From positions 1 to 64,000 of the forward strand of contig NZ_BMPY01000004.1 of NCBI RefSeq assembly GCF_014647835.1: 64,000 nucleotides of DNA. The letters run 5' to 3'. The notes under the pieces were generated by a model. That model was not told the origin of the DNA and did no database searches. It saw only the letters and a program-made list of their open reading frames with translations. Positions within the stretch are counted from its first letter, which is position 1; each line of letters begins with the position of its first letter. The DNA is from Microbispora rosea subsp. aerata. GTDB lineage: Bacteria; Actinomycetota; Actinomycetes; Streptosporangiales; Streptosporangiaceae. Below, one piece after another: positions 55,966-62,962 of this stretch. Both the position numbers and the translations under genes were made by a program.

Positions 55966-56700
55966 ATGACGCAGCCGGACATGCCCACCCCGCCGTGGGA
56001 GCGTCCGCCGAGACGACGTACGCCGGCCAGGGTGCCGCTCACCCGGGAGCGGATCGTCGACGCCGCCTACACCGTCCTCGACCGCGAGGGGTACGACCGG
56101 CTGAGCATGCGGCAGGTCGCCGCCGAGCTCGGGGTCGCCGTCTCGGCGCTGTACGTCCACGTACGCGACAAGGACGAGCTGCTGCAGCTCATGTACGCCC
56201 GCATGTTCGAGGGCCACGAGCTGCCCGAGCCCGACCCCGAGCACTGGCGCGAGCAGATCAGGGACTACGCCGCGCGGGCCCGTGAGCGGTTGCTGAGCCA
56301 TCGCGACCTGGCCAAGCTCGCGATGGGCCACGTGCCGTTCACACCGGATCTGCTCCCCCACGTCGAGCGGCTGGTGGCCATCCTCGCCGCCGCCGGGCTG
56401 CCCAGGCGGGTCCTGGCCATCGCCGGCGACCTGCTGTCGACGTACATCACCGGGTTCGTGCTGGAGGAGGACCTCTGGCGGGAGCGCTACCGGGAGACCG
56501 ACACCTCCTGGCACAAGGTGCGCGAGGAGATCAACGGCTACTTCGCCTCGCTGCCGCCCGACCGGTTCCCGCACCTCGTCGCGCTCGCCGACCTCATGAT
56601 CGACGAGTCGAACGACTACCGGTTCGAGCTCGGCCTGGAGGTCATCCTGCGCGGCCTCGCCTCCTACGCCGGCGAGCAAGACCCCGGCGAAGAGAGCTGA
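55966..56700 (+). CDS. TetR family regulator (TetR_C class)
   Basis: 244 residues from the ATG at 55966, with GGGAGG upstream. The helix-turn-helix includes GYDRLSMRQVAAELGVAVSALYVHVRDKDELL, and the C-terminal part looks like the tetracycline-repressor class (TetR_C). Divergent from the DHA2 exporter, so it probably represses it and is released by the exported drug. Convergent with the second MFS gene. Confidence 0.88.
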   Translation: MTQPDMPTPPWERPPRRRTPARVPLTRERIVDAAYTVLDREGYDRLSMRQVAAELGVAVSALYVHVRDKDELLQLMYARMFEGHELPEPDPEHWREQIRDYAARARERLLSHRDLAKLAMGHVPFTPDLLPHVERLVAILAAAGLPRRVLAIAGDLLSTYITGFVLEEDLWRERYRETDTSWHKVREEINGYFASLPPDRFPHLVALADLMIDESNDYRFELGLEVILRGLASYAGEQDPGEES

Positions 56701-56729
56701 GCCGGGTCGTCGACGCAACCGCCCGGCTC
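56699..56729. terminator. hairpin at the TetR stop
   Basis: GAGCCGGG (56699-56706) and CCCGGCTC (56722-56729) pair perfectly across a 15-nt loop. The left arm includes the end of the TetR stop codon. Convergent genes share it. Confidence 0.5.
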
Positions 56730-56851
56730 CCGTGAGGTGGTGACAAGTGGAGGTGCCGCCGACTCCGCGGCAGGTGTAGCGGTCGGGGTGCCGACGGCCG
56801 TCACGGTAACAGCGTCACGCCCGGGTGCTGCGCATCAGAACGACCCGGCGC

Positions 56852-58117
56852 TCAGGAGACCTCGCGGATGCGCGGGGCGAGCAGGATCGGCAGGTGGGCG
56901 AGCGTGTAGGCCCCGCAGGCGGTCCAGAACGCGACGCGCACCCCGGCGAGCTGGCCGAGCGCGCCCGCCAGCAGGCCGCCGAACGGCAGCGGACCCCACA
57001 TCAGGAACCGCATGGTGGCGCTCAGGCGGCCGAGCAGGTGCGGCGGGCAGATCGACTGGCGGTAGGCCCCCTGCGCCACGCTGAACACGGTCGCCGCGAC
57101 CCCGCTCGCCGCCAGGGCCGCCGGAAGGACCAGCAGGCGCGGGCCCGCCGCCGTCAGCGCGAGCGGGGCTATGGCCACCGTGGCCGCCCATGCCGAGGCG
57201 TACATGGCCCGGCCCGTGCCCAGGCGGGCCACGACGCGCGGGGCGAGCCAGGCTCCGGCCACCCCGCCCACCGCGCCGGCGGACAGCAGCGCGCCGTACG
57301 CGCCGGGGCTCGTGCCGATCTCGCGGACGAGGTAGAGCGGCGCCGAGGCCGACCACAGGCCGAACGCCAGCATCGTCAGCGCCCCGACGGCGGCGATCCG
57401 GCGCAGGACCGGGTGCCCGGCGACGAACCTGAGCCCTTCGGCGATCTCCGGCCATAGCCGTCTCCCGCCGCGTTCCCCTCTCCCGTCGTGTCCGTCGTGC
57501 CCGCCCGGCCCGTCCTCCCCGCGCCCCTCGTCCGCGCGTACGCCGAGGAGCAGCAGCGCGGACGCGGCGTAGCTGAGCGCGTCGACGACCACCGCGACCG
57601 GGGCGGTGAGCGCCTGCACCAGCCAGCCGCCGATCCCCGGGCCGGCGAGCTGGGCGAGCGACTGGTTGGCGGCGAGCGTGCCGTGCCCGCGGGCGAGGTC
57701 CTCCCTGCCCACGATGGACGGCAGGTAGCTCTGGTGGGCGACGTCGAAGAACACCGTGCACACCCCGCCCAGCAGGGCCACGGCGTACAGCTGGGGCAGG
57801 CCGAGCACGCCGAACACGGCCGCGGCCGGGATCGACAGCAGCGCCGACGCGCGGATCACGTCGGCGGCGACCAGGACGGGACGGCGCCGCATCCGGTCTA
57901 CCCAGGCTCCGGCGGGCAGGCCGACCAGCAGGAACGCCGCCATCTCGGCCGCGGTGAGCAGCCCCACCTGGAAGGGGCTCGCGTGGAGCGTGAGCGCCGC
58001 GGTGAGCGGCAGGGCGACCAGGGAGACCTGGCTGCCGAGCTTGCTGATCGCATCGGCCCCGGCGTAGCGCCGGAAGTCGCGGACGCGCCACACGCTCCTG
58101 GGTGCCGCCACGGTCAT
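56852..58117 (-). CDS. MFS transporter (EntS/MFS_3-type)
   Basis: 421 residues, 12 membrane helices. The start WRVRDFRRYAGADAISKLGSQVSLVALPLTA and the loop GAWVDRMRRRPVLVAADV (motif A) are typical of MFS_3 (EntS-like) exporters in actinomycetes, often for siderophores, macrolides or other natural products. The middle cytoplasmic loop is Gly/Asp/Arg-rich (ADEGRGEDGPGGHDGHDGRG). Not beside any biosynthetic gene, so the substrate is unknown. Confidence 0.88.
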   Translation of the reverse strand: MTVAAPRSVWRVRDFRRYAGADAISKLGSQVSLVALPLTAALTLHASPFQVGLLTAAEMAAFLLVGLPAGAWVDRMRRRPVLVAADVIRASALLSIPAAAVFGVLGLPQLYAVALLGGVCTVFFDVAHQSYLPSIVGREDLARGHGTLAANQSLAQLAGPGIGGWLVQALTAPVAVVVDALSYAASALLLLGVRADEGRGEDGPGGHDGHDGRGERGGRRLWPEIAEGLRFVAGHPVLRRIAAVGALTMLAFGLWSASAPLYLVREIGTSPGAYGALLSAGAVGGVAGAWLAPRVVARLGTGRAMYASAWAATVAIAPLALTAAGPRLLVLPAALAASGVAATVFSVAQGAYRQSICPPHLLGRLSATMRFLMWGPLPFGGLLAGALGQLAGVRVAFWTACGAYTLAHLPILLAPRIREVS

Positions 58118-58187
58118 GGGGGCTCATGCTGGCAGCCGGAAGATTCCTGGTCAAAGGATTTTCCGTACGCGGCGGTAGGCTGGCCGC

Positions 58188-58388
58188 GTGCAGGCGACGG
58201 TGCAGAGCTTCGACCCCGCGACCCGCTCGGGCTGGGTCTTCCTCGACGACGGCACCCGGATTCCGTTCGACGGCGAGGCGTTCGACGCCGGGCCGCTGCG
58301 GCACCTGCGCCCCGGCCAGCGGGTCTCCCTCGTCATGGCCGACGGCCGCGTCACGTACGTGACGCTCTCCACGTTCCCGACGCCCTGA
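58188..58388 (+). CDS. divergent cold-shock-like (OB-fold) small protein
   Basis: 66 residues from a GTG. MQATVQSFDPATRSGWVFLDDGTRIPF follows the cold-shock domain layout (KWF, GFGFI, VFVHFS), but RNP1 reads SGWVFL and RNP2 is lost (RIPFDG), so nucleic-acid binding may be weak. Short proteins of this kind occur in actinomycetes. Function unknown. Divergent from the MFS gene by 70 bp. Confidence 0.75.
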   Translation: MQATVQSFDPATRSGWVFLDDGTRIPFDGEAFDAGPLRHLRPGQRVSLVMADGRVTYVTLSTFPTP

Positions 58389-58410
58389 CCCGCCGACATC
58401 CTGGCCTTCC

Positions 58411-58432
58411 GACGCCCGGGCGGCCCGGCGTC
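58411..58432. terminator. hairpin at the SDR stop
   Basis: GACGCC (58411-58416) with GGCGTC (58427-58432), and inner GGG/CCC (58418-58420 and 58424-58426), give a 9-bp bulged stem between the convergent cold-shock-like and SDR genes. Confidence 0.5.
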
Positions 58433-59222
58433 AGACGGTTTTGATCGCTCCTCCGTCGATAACCAGGTCGGCGCCGTTGACACTCGCCGCCTGCGGTGAG
58501 GCGAGGTAGGTCACGAGGGCCGCCACCTCCGCCGGTTCGACCAGCCGTCCCGTGGTCATGCCCGTCTGGGCCGGCAGCCCGGCCAGCAACTGCTCGTGCG
58601 GCACTCCCAGCGCCGCCGCCAGCTCGGCGCCGTAGCCGCCGGGCCCCTCCCACACCGCGGTGCGGACCGGACCTGGCGAGACCGTGTTCACCCGCACCCC
58701 CTGCGGCCCGAGCTCCTCCGCCAGGGCCTTGCCGAACGCGGTGAGCGCCGCCTTCGCCGTGGTGTACGGCACCGGGCCCGCGTGCGGCATCCGGGCGGTG
58801 TTGGAGGAGATGTTCACGATCACGCCGCGGCGGCGCAGGAGGCCGGGCAGCGCGGCGCGGGTCGTGCGGACGGCGGCGAAGAAGTTGAGCTCGAACCACG
58901 ACAGCCACTCGCCGTCCGCGAAGCCGAGGAATCCCCGGACGGCGTTTCCACCGGGGTCCCCGCCGCCCACGTTGTTGACCAGCAGGTCGAGGTCCTCCCC
59001 CAGCTCGGCGACCGCGCGCTCCACCAGGTGCGCCGGGCCGTCGGGCGTAGAGAGGTCCACCGGAACGGCGATCGCGCCGGTCTCCTTCAGCTCCGCCGTG
59101 ACGTTCCGCGCCGCCGCCACCACGCGTACGCCCTCCGCGGCGAGCGCCTCGACGATCGCCAGCCCGATGCCGCGGCTGGCGCCCGTCACCAGCGCGGTAC
59201 GCCCCTGGAGTCCCATGTCCAT
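58431..59222 (-). CDS. short-chain dehydrogenase/reductase
   Basis: 263 residues from the ATG at 59222, with GGAGGG seven bases upstream. Classical SDR: the NAD(P) loop is VTGASRGIG, NNVGGG, catalytic Ser in VNISSN and YxxxK in PYTTAKAAL, and a C-terminal NGADLVIDGG. Substrate unknown; closest to 3-oxoacyl-ACP reductase-like SDRs. Divergent from a TetR gene, whose large palindromic operator lies in the shared promoter. Confidence 0.92.
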   Translation of the reverse strand: MDMGLQGRTALVTGASRGIGLAIVEALAAEGVRVVAAARNVTAELKETGAIAVPVDLSTPDGPAHLVERAVAELGEDLDLLVNNVGGGDPGGNAVRGFLGFADGEWLSWFELNFFAAVRTTRAALPGLLRRRGVIVNISSNTARMPHAGPVPYTTAKAALTAFGKALAEELGPQGVRVNTVSPGPVRTAVWEGPGGYGAELAAALGVPHEQLLAGLPAQTGMTTGRLVEPAEVAALVTYLASPQAASVNGADLVIDGGAIKTV

Positions 59223-59269
59223 GCCGAATCCCTCCACACTAGTCGCAACTTGAATGACGCAAGTACGTT

Positions 59270-59299
59270 ATGACTTGCAACATAGATGTTGCAAGTCAT
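59270..59299. promoter_or_regulatory. strong TetR operator between SDR and TetR genes
   Basis: ATGACTTGCAACAT (59270-59283) and its exact complement ATGTTGCAAGTCAT (59286-59299), two bases apart, make a 14-bp perfect inverted repeat. A second, weaker site has ACTTG (59248-59252) and CAAGT (59260-59264). Both use the half-site ACTTG. Confidence 0.75.
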
Positions 59300-59326
59300 G
59301 GGTAATCGGGAACCCCTCGGTAGCCT

Positions 59327-59959
59327 GTGGCGGTGACGACAGCCCAGCAGTTTCCGCAGCATGGGAAGTGTCCGCTCCGGGCCGATTCCGAGCGGACGGT
59401 GCGGAAGATCCTCGAAGCGGCCGAGCGCCTGTTCGCCGTCAATCCGGCGGCGACGATGGAGCAGGTCGCCCAGGCGGCCGGGGTCGCCCGTACGACCGTC
59501 CATCGCCGCTTCGCCACCCGCGAGGCCCTGGTGGAGGAGCTCACCGGCTGGGCCGCCCGGCGGTTCGCCGAGGCCGTCGAGTCCGCCCACCCGGACAGCG
59601 CCCCGCCCCTCGTCGCGCTCTACCAGGTCACCGTCAACGTCCTGCGGGTGAAGACGGACTGGTGGTTCGCCATGAACCGTACGGCCGGCGACTCCCACCG
59701 CGAGGCCGCCCGGGTGCACGCGGAGGTCCGCGAGGGCTGCGACCGGTTGCTCCGCCGCGCCCGCGAGGCGGGCGTGCTGCGCGCCGACGCCGACCTCGAC
59801 TGGACCCGCCGCGTCTACTACGCCCTCATCCACGAGGCCGCCACCGAAGCCGCCGCTGGGGGCGCGTCCGGGGGCGGGGACGCCGAGGCCCTGGCGACCC
59901 GGGTCGTGGACACCCTGCTGCGCGGGTTCGGCTCCCCCACCGGGCCGGTCATCGCCTGA
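59327..59959 (+). CDS. TetR/AcrR family regulator
   Basis: 210 residues from a GTG at 59327; a second GTG two codons later is possible, and neither has a strong ribosome site. The helix-turn-helix is in AATMEQVAQAAGVARTTVHRRFATREALVEEL. The ligand domain is helical with two Trp (KTDWWFAMNRTAGD). Divergent from the SDR gene with a 30-bp palindrome between them. It very likely represses both genes; inducer unknown. Confidence 0.88.
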   Translation: MAVTTAQQFPQHGKCPLRADSERTVRKILEAAERLFAVNPAATMEQVAQAAGVARTTVHRRFATREALVEELTGWAARRFAEAVESAHPDSAPPLVALYQVTVNVLRVKTDWWFAMNRTAGDSHREAARVHAEVREGCDRLLRRAREAGVLRADADLDWTRRVYYALIHEAATEAAAGGASGGGDAEALATRVVDTLLRGFGSPTGPVIA

Positions 59960-60025
59960 GCGGCGGCACCCGCGACGCCCCCGGTTTGACCCGATGACCT
60001 GGGCGAAGGTGTACTGGACGAGTAG

Positions 60026-60189
60026 GCACCTCGTTCGGTGAGGCGTCTGCGCGGACACAGGCCACTGACCCCACTCGTCGAGAGACGTCCCGGGTCAGGA
60101 CAGGTCTTCCCGGCTTAAGGGTTGACTCCAGGTGGCTTCCCTCCCAGGGATCACGCCGCGCAGTGCCGAAGCTCTTACGTGAGGGGTGC
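60026..60189 (+). ncRNA. M-box (ykoK) magnesium riboswitch
   Basis: Conserved M-box blocks appear in order: GGTGAGGC (60037-60044), GCCACTG (60061-60067), GTCGAGAGACG (60077-60087), GGGTCA (60092-60097) pairing with TGACCC (60066-60071), TTAAGG (60115-60120), CAGTGC (60161-60166) and GAAGCTCTTACG (60168-60179). P1 can form from GCACC (60026-60030) and GGTGC (60185-60189). The 3' P1 strand can instead pair with CGCAC (60195-60199), a plausible switching hairpin. M-box RNAs bind Mg2+ and turn off Mg transport genes at high Mg. Here the next gene is a 67-residue membrane peptide. Confidence 0.85.
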
Positions 60190-60294
60190 GAATCCGCACG
60201 CGCCGACGCGAAACTCCGGCGTCGCCGCCCGCTGTCACGCCAGGTGACGGGTGCTCATCCGTGCCTGCGCCCGGCACGAGACAGGAGGTCCGTC
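60190..60294 (+). promoter_or_regulatory. expression platform of the M-box
   Basis: Hairpins follow the aptamer: GTGCG/CGCAC (60186-60199, overlapping P1), CGACGC/GCGTCG (60204-60224), a CCCG..GTCAC/GTGAC..CGGG structure (to about 60250), and CGTGCC/GGCACG shortly before the ribosome site AGGAGG (60283-60288). The last could hide the ribosome site or stop transcription; which one cannot be told by eye. Confidence 0.5.
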
Positions 60295-60498
60295 ATGACG
60301 ATCACGATTTCCCTTCCGTTCACGCTGCCGCGCGCGTCGTTCACGCTGCCGCGCGCGCTGGTGCGGACCGCCCGTGTCCTGTTCCCCGTCCTGATGCCGC
60401 TCGCCCTCGCGCTGGCGGGCTCCGCCGAGGCCGGCATCGGCATGCAGGTGGGGCTGGAGATCGGGCTGCTGGTCCTCCGGCACCTGCTGGGGGCCTAG
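60295..60498 (+). CDS. 67-residue membrane peptide under M-box control
   Basis: 67 residues from the ATG at 60295, with AGGAGG seven bases upstream. One strong membrane helix (about 20-42, ARVLFPVLMPLALALAG) and a second amphipathic hydrophobic stretch (47-65, GIGMQVGLEIGLLVLRHLL). The N-terminal repeat FTLPRASFTLPRA is coded by an exact 18-bp direct repeat (60319 and 60340). I recognise no family. The M-box leader implies production at low Mg2+, so a role in Mg2+ homeostasis or in regulating a Mg transporter is likely, by analogy with the M-box-controlled small gene Rv1535 in Mycobacterium tuberculosis. It is not CbtB, as His motifs are absent. Confidence 0.7.
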   Translation: MTITISLPFTLPRASFTLPRALVRTARVLFPVLMPLALALAGSAEAGIGMQVGLEIGLLVLRHLLGA

Positions 60499-61640
60499 CG
60501 CCCCGCCGGGGGCACCCGCAGGGCGATCATGGCGATGTCGTCCTCTCCCGTCACGGGCATCCCGGTGAGCAGTTCGTCGCAGAACCGGCCCAGGGGTTGG
60601 CGGGCGAGCGCCTCGGCACGCCGCCGCAGCCGTTCGAGGCCGTCGCCGATATCCTCTCCCCGCCGCTCGACGAGGCCGTCGGTGTAGAGCAGCAGGGTGC
60701 CGCCCGGCGGCAACGGCTCCGCCGCGCTGATCCACGGACGGCCGTGGTCCAGGCCGAGGAGGGGGTTGTCCGCCTCCTGGAGGAAGCGGCCGTTCCCGCC
60801 GCCGATGACCAGCAACGGCGGCAGGTGCCCGGCCACCGAGTACGTCAGCCGCCACAGGCCCTCGGCGTCCCGTTCCAGGCGGGTCAGGGCGCAGGTGGCG
60901 GTGGTCTCGCCGTCGAGGGTCTCCAGCGCGCCGTTCAGCCGCCGCAGGACGTCGGCCGGGGACTCCTGTTCGTGGTCGACGGCGAGCGCCCGCAGCATGT
61001 TGCGCACCTGGCTCATGCACACGGCGGCGGCCAGGTCGTGCCCGGCCACGTCGCCGATCACCAGCTTGACGGCGCCGCCGGACAGCGGGAACGCGTCGTA
61101 CCAGTCTCCGCCGATCTCGGCGGCGGTCGGGCTCGCCTGGTAGCGCGCGACGAGCTCGAGACCGGGGAGGTGGGGCGGGTCGGCCAGCAGGCTGTGCTGC
61201 AGGGCCAGCGCCACCCGCTGGGTGCGCCGGAAGCGCAGGGCGTTGCCGATGGCGTCGTGGGTGTGGTCGAGGATCTGCCCCATGAGATCGATGTCGGCCG
61301 GGCTCATCGGCGGCCGGTCGCCGCGGACGCAGGCCGTGACCACGGCCCCGACGTCGCCTTCGACGACGATCGGGAGGATGACCAGGTTGTGCGCCCCGAT
61401 CTCGGTGATCCACGTCCTGACCGCCTCCGGGTAGAGGATCGGGGGACGTCCGAGGGGGAAGGCTATGTGGGCGGGGCGGCGCTGCCCCACCGCTTGCCGC
61501 AGCACCTCGGCGGAGTAGTGCTCCCGCAGCGGCGCTCCTCCTGCCACTCCTGCTCGACGTCGGTGCAGGTGCCCACCCACTCCACCACCACGCCGTTCTC
61601 GCGCACCGGCATGCATCGGAACCGGATGTCGCTTACCTGA
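60495..61640 (-). pseudogene. decayed PAS-GAF-PP2C (SpoIIE-type) phosphatase gene
   Basis: The downstream part (stop at 60495) encodes half a GAF domain and an intact-looking SpoIIE/PP2C phosphatase (EIGGDWYDAFPL, VIGDVAGHDLAAA, LLLYTDGLVERRG, EDDIAMIAL). Upstream, in a different frame, 61630 downward reads RFRCMPVRENGVVVEWVGTCTD, the C-terminal end of a PAS domain, which follows a TAG. The first half of GAF and nearly all of PAS are gone, with a frameshift at the join near 61,510-61,540. Normal members of this actinomycete family are far longer. Probably a pseudogene, though the phosphatase part could still be made from an internal start. Confidence 0.75.
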
Positions 61641-61708
61641 GGCTACACACGTTTGCCCAGGTCAGACAGGGGGAAGCGCGACCGAGGCGCCGGGCCGGGA
61701 AACGACGA

Positions 61709-61735
61709 ACGGCGCCCGGGGGCTCCGAGCGCCGT
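61709..61735 (-). terminator. hup terminator
   Basis: ACGGCGC (61709-61715) and GCGCCGT (61729-61735), a perfect 7-bp stem, 21 nt past the hup stop on the minus strand. Confidence 0.5.
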
Positions 61736-61756
61736 CCATGGGTACGGGTGGGGCGA

Positions 61757-62053
61757 CTACTTTTTCTTGGCGGCCTTGCCACCCGCGTTGACCTGCTCCT
61801 TGAAATCCGCGCCAGGGCGGAACCTGGGCGCCCAGCTCTCCTCCACCTTGATCGGGGCGCCGGTGGAAGGGTTGCGTGCCGTACGGGCCGGCTTGTGCAC
61901 CATTTCGAAGGCACCGAAGCCGGTGATCGAGACCTTGTCCCCACTCGCGACAGCGCTCTGGATGGCGTCGAGGACGGCGTTGACAGCTTCGGTCGCCGTC
62001 TTCTTGTCACCGACACGATCAGTGATCGCGTCGACGAGTTCTTTCTTGTTCAT
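61757..62053 (-). CDS. hup: HU family DNA-binding protein
   Basis: 98 residues. MNKKELVDAITDRVGDKKTATEAVNAVLDAI, the DNA-binding arm RTARNPSTGAPIKVEESWAPRFRPGADFK and a short Lys tail (AAKKK) are the standard HU form (HupA), not the longer Lys/Ala-tailed one. GGGGGAGGAAAC precedes the ATG. It bends and compacts DNA. Normally next to leuCD in actinobacteria, as here. Confidence 0.96.
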   Translation of the reverse strand: MNKKELVDAITDRVGDKKTATEAVNAVLDAIQSAVASGDKVSITGFGAFEMVHKPARTARNPSTGAPIKVEESWAPRFRPGADFKEQVNAGGKAAKKK

Positions 62054-62106
62054 TTCGGTTTCCTCCCCCTTACGCGCTTGAAATTAGGGGACGAGGTCGC
62101 GGGACT

Positions 62107-62367
62107 TCAATCACCGGGGGGCATGTTTCGCCTGCTCGGCGTGTCGAATGTGCCGTCCAGATAGGCGATGAAGGCGTCCAGCCGGGCGGCCGCATGGGCT
62201 ATGTCCCGCTTTGCCACGTCACAGATAGCAAGCAGCCGTCGCGCCAGGCGGGCCTGCTCCTCCTGTGGTAAGGCTAACGCCCTGACGCGGCGATGCGCAT
62301 CACGCAGTCGCCGCGCCAGCAGCTCGTCATCGGTCTGAGGTGCGTTCAGACGGTCGTCGGCAGCCAT
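62107..62367 (-). CDS. conserved small helical protein
   Basis: 86 residues, overlapping the end of leuD by 22 bp in another frame. All helical and Arg/Ala/Leu-rich ([38 protein letters not shown]). Found between leuD and hup in related actinomycetes, as far as I can recall, with no known function. Overlap with leuD suggests coupling. No motif. Confidence 0.6.
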   Translation of the reverse strand: MAADDRLNAPQTDDELLARRLRDAHRRVRALALPQEEQARLARRLLAICDVAKRDIAHAAARLDAFIAYLDGTFDTPSRRNMPPGD

Positions 62368-62933
62368 GGCTGCCGCCCATTCTCGTACTCCTCGATGGCG
62401 TCCGCGTGACGCAGGGTCAGGCCGATGTCGTCGAGGCCCTCCATCAGCCGCCAGCGGGTGTAGTCGTCGATCTCGAACGGGACGACCAGGTCGCCCTGGC
62501 GCACCTGCCGCTCGACGAGGTCGACGGTGATCTCCGTCTTCGGGTCGGCCTCGGCCGCGGCCTGCAGGCGCTCGACGACGTCCTCGGGCAGGACGACCGG
62601 CAGCAGGCCCATCTTCGTGGAGTTGTTGCGGAAGATGTCGCCGAACCGCGAGGAGATCACGACGCGGAAGCCGTACTGCTGCAGGGCCCAGACGGCGTGC
62701 TCCCGGGAGGAGCCGGTGCCGAAGTCCGGCCCGGACACCAGGATCGACGCCCCCTCGTACGCGGGGTCGTTCAGCACGAACGACGGGTCCTCGCGCCAGG
62801 CGGCGAACAGGCCCTTCTCGAAGCCGGTGCGGCTGACCTGCTTCAGCCAGACCGCCGGGATGATCTGGTCGGTGTCCACGTTGCTGCGGCGCAGCGGCAC
62901 CGCGCGGCCGGTGTGTGTGGTGAACGCTTCCAT
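62346..62933 (-). CDS. leuD: 3-isopropylmalate dehydratase small subunit
   Basis: 195 residues from the ATG at 62933. Swivel domain of the aconitase-like isopropylmalate isomerase: [41 protein letters not shown] and [13 protein letters not shown] are family marks. With LeuC it converts 2- to 3-isopropylmalate in leucine synthesis. It follows leuC by 29 bp, as an operon. Confidence 0.96.
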   Translation of the reverse strand: MEAFTTHTGRAVPLRRSNVDTDQIIPAVWLKQVSRTGFEKGLFAAWREDPSFVLNDPAYEGASILVSGPDFGTGSSREHAVWALQQYGFRVVISSRFGDIFRNNSTKMGLLPVVLPEDVVERLQAAAEADPKTEITVDLVERQVRQGDLVVPFEIDDYTRWRLMEGLDDIGLTLRHADAIEEYENGRQPWLPTTV

Positions 62934-62962
62934 GATGGTCTCTTCCTGAGGACGTGGACGGA

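Noticed and set aside
60180-60294. Cobalamin-riboswitch-like blocks (GGTGCGAATCCG and CGCCCGCTGTCAC) upstream of the small membrane gene
   Set aside because: The GGGAA core of a cobalamin riboswitch is missing, the upstream 160 nt match the M-box in order, and the peptide lacks the His motif of CbtB.
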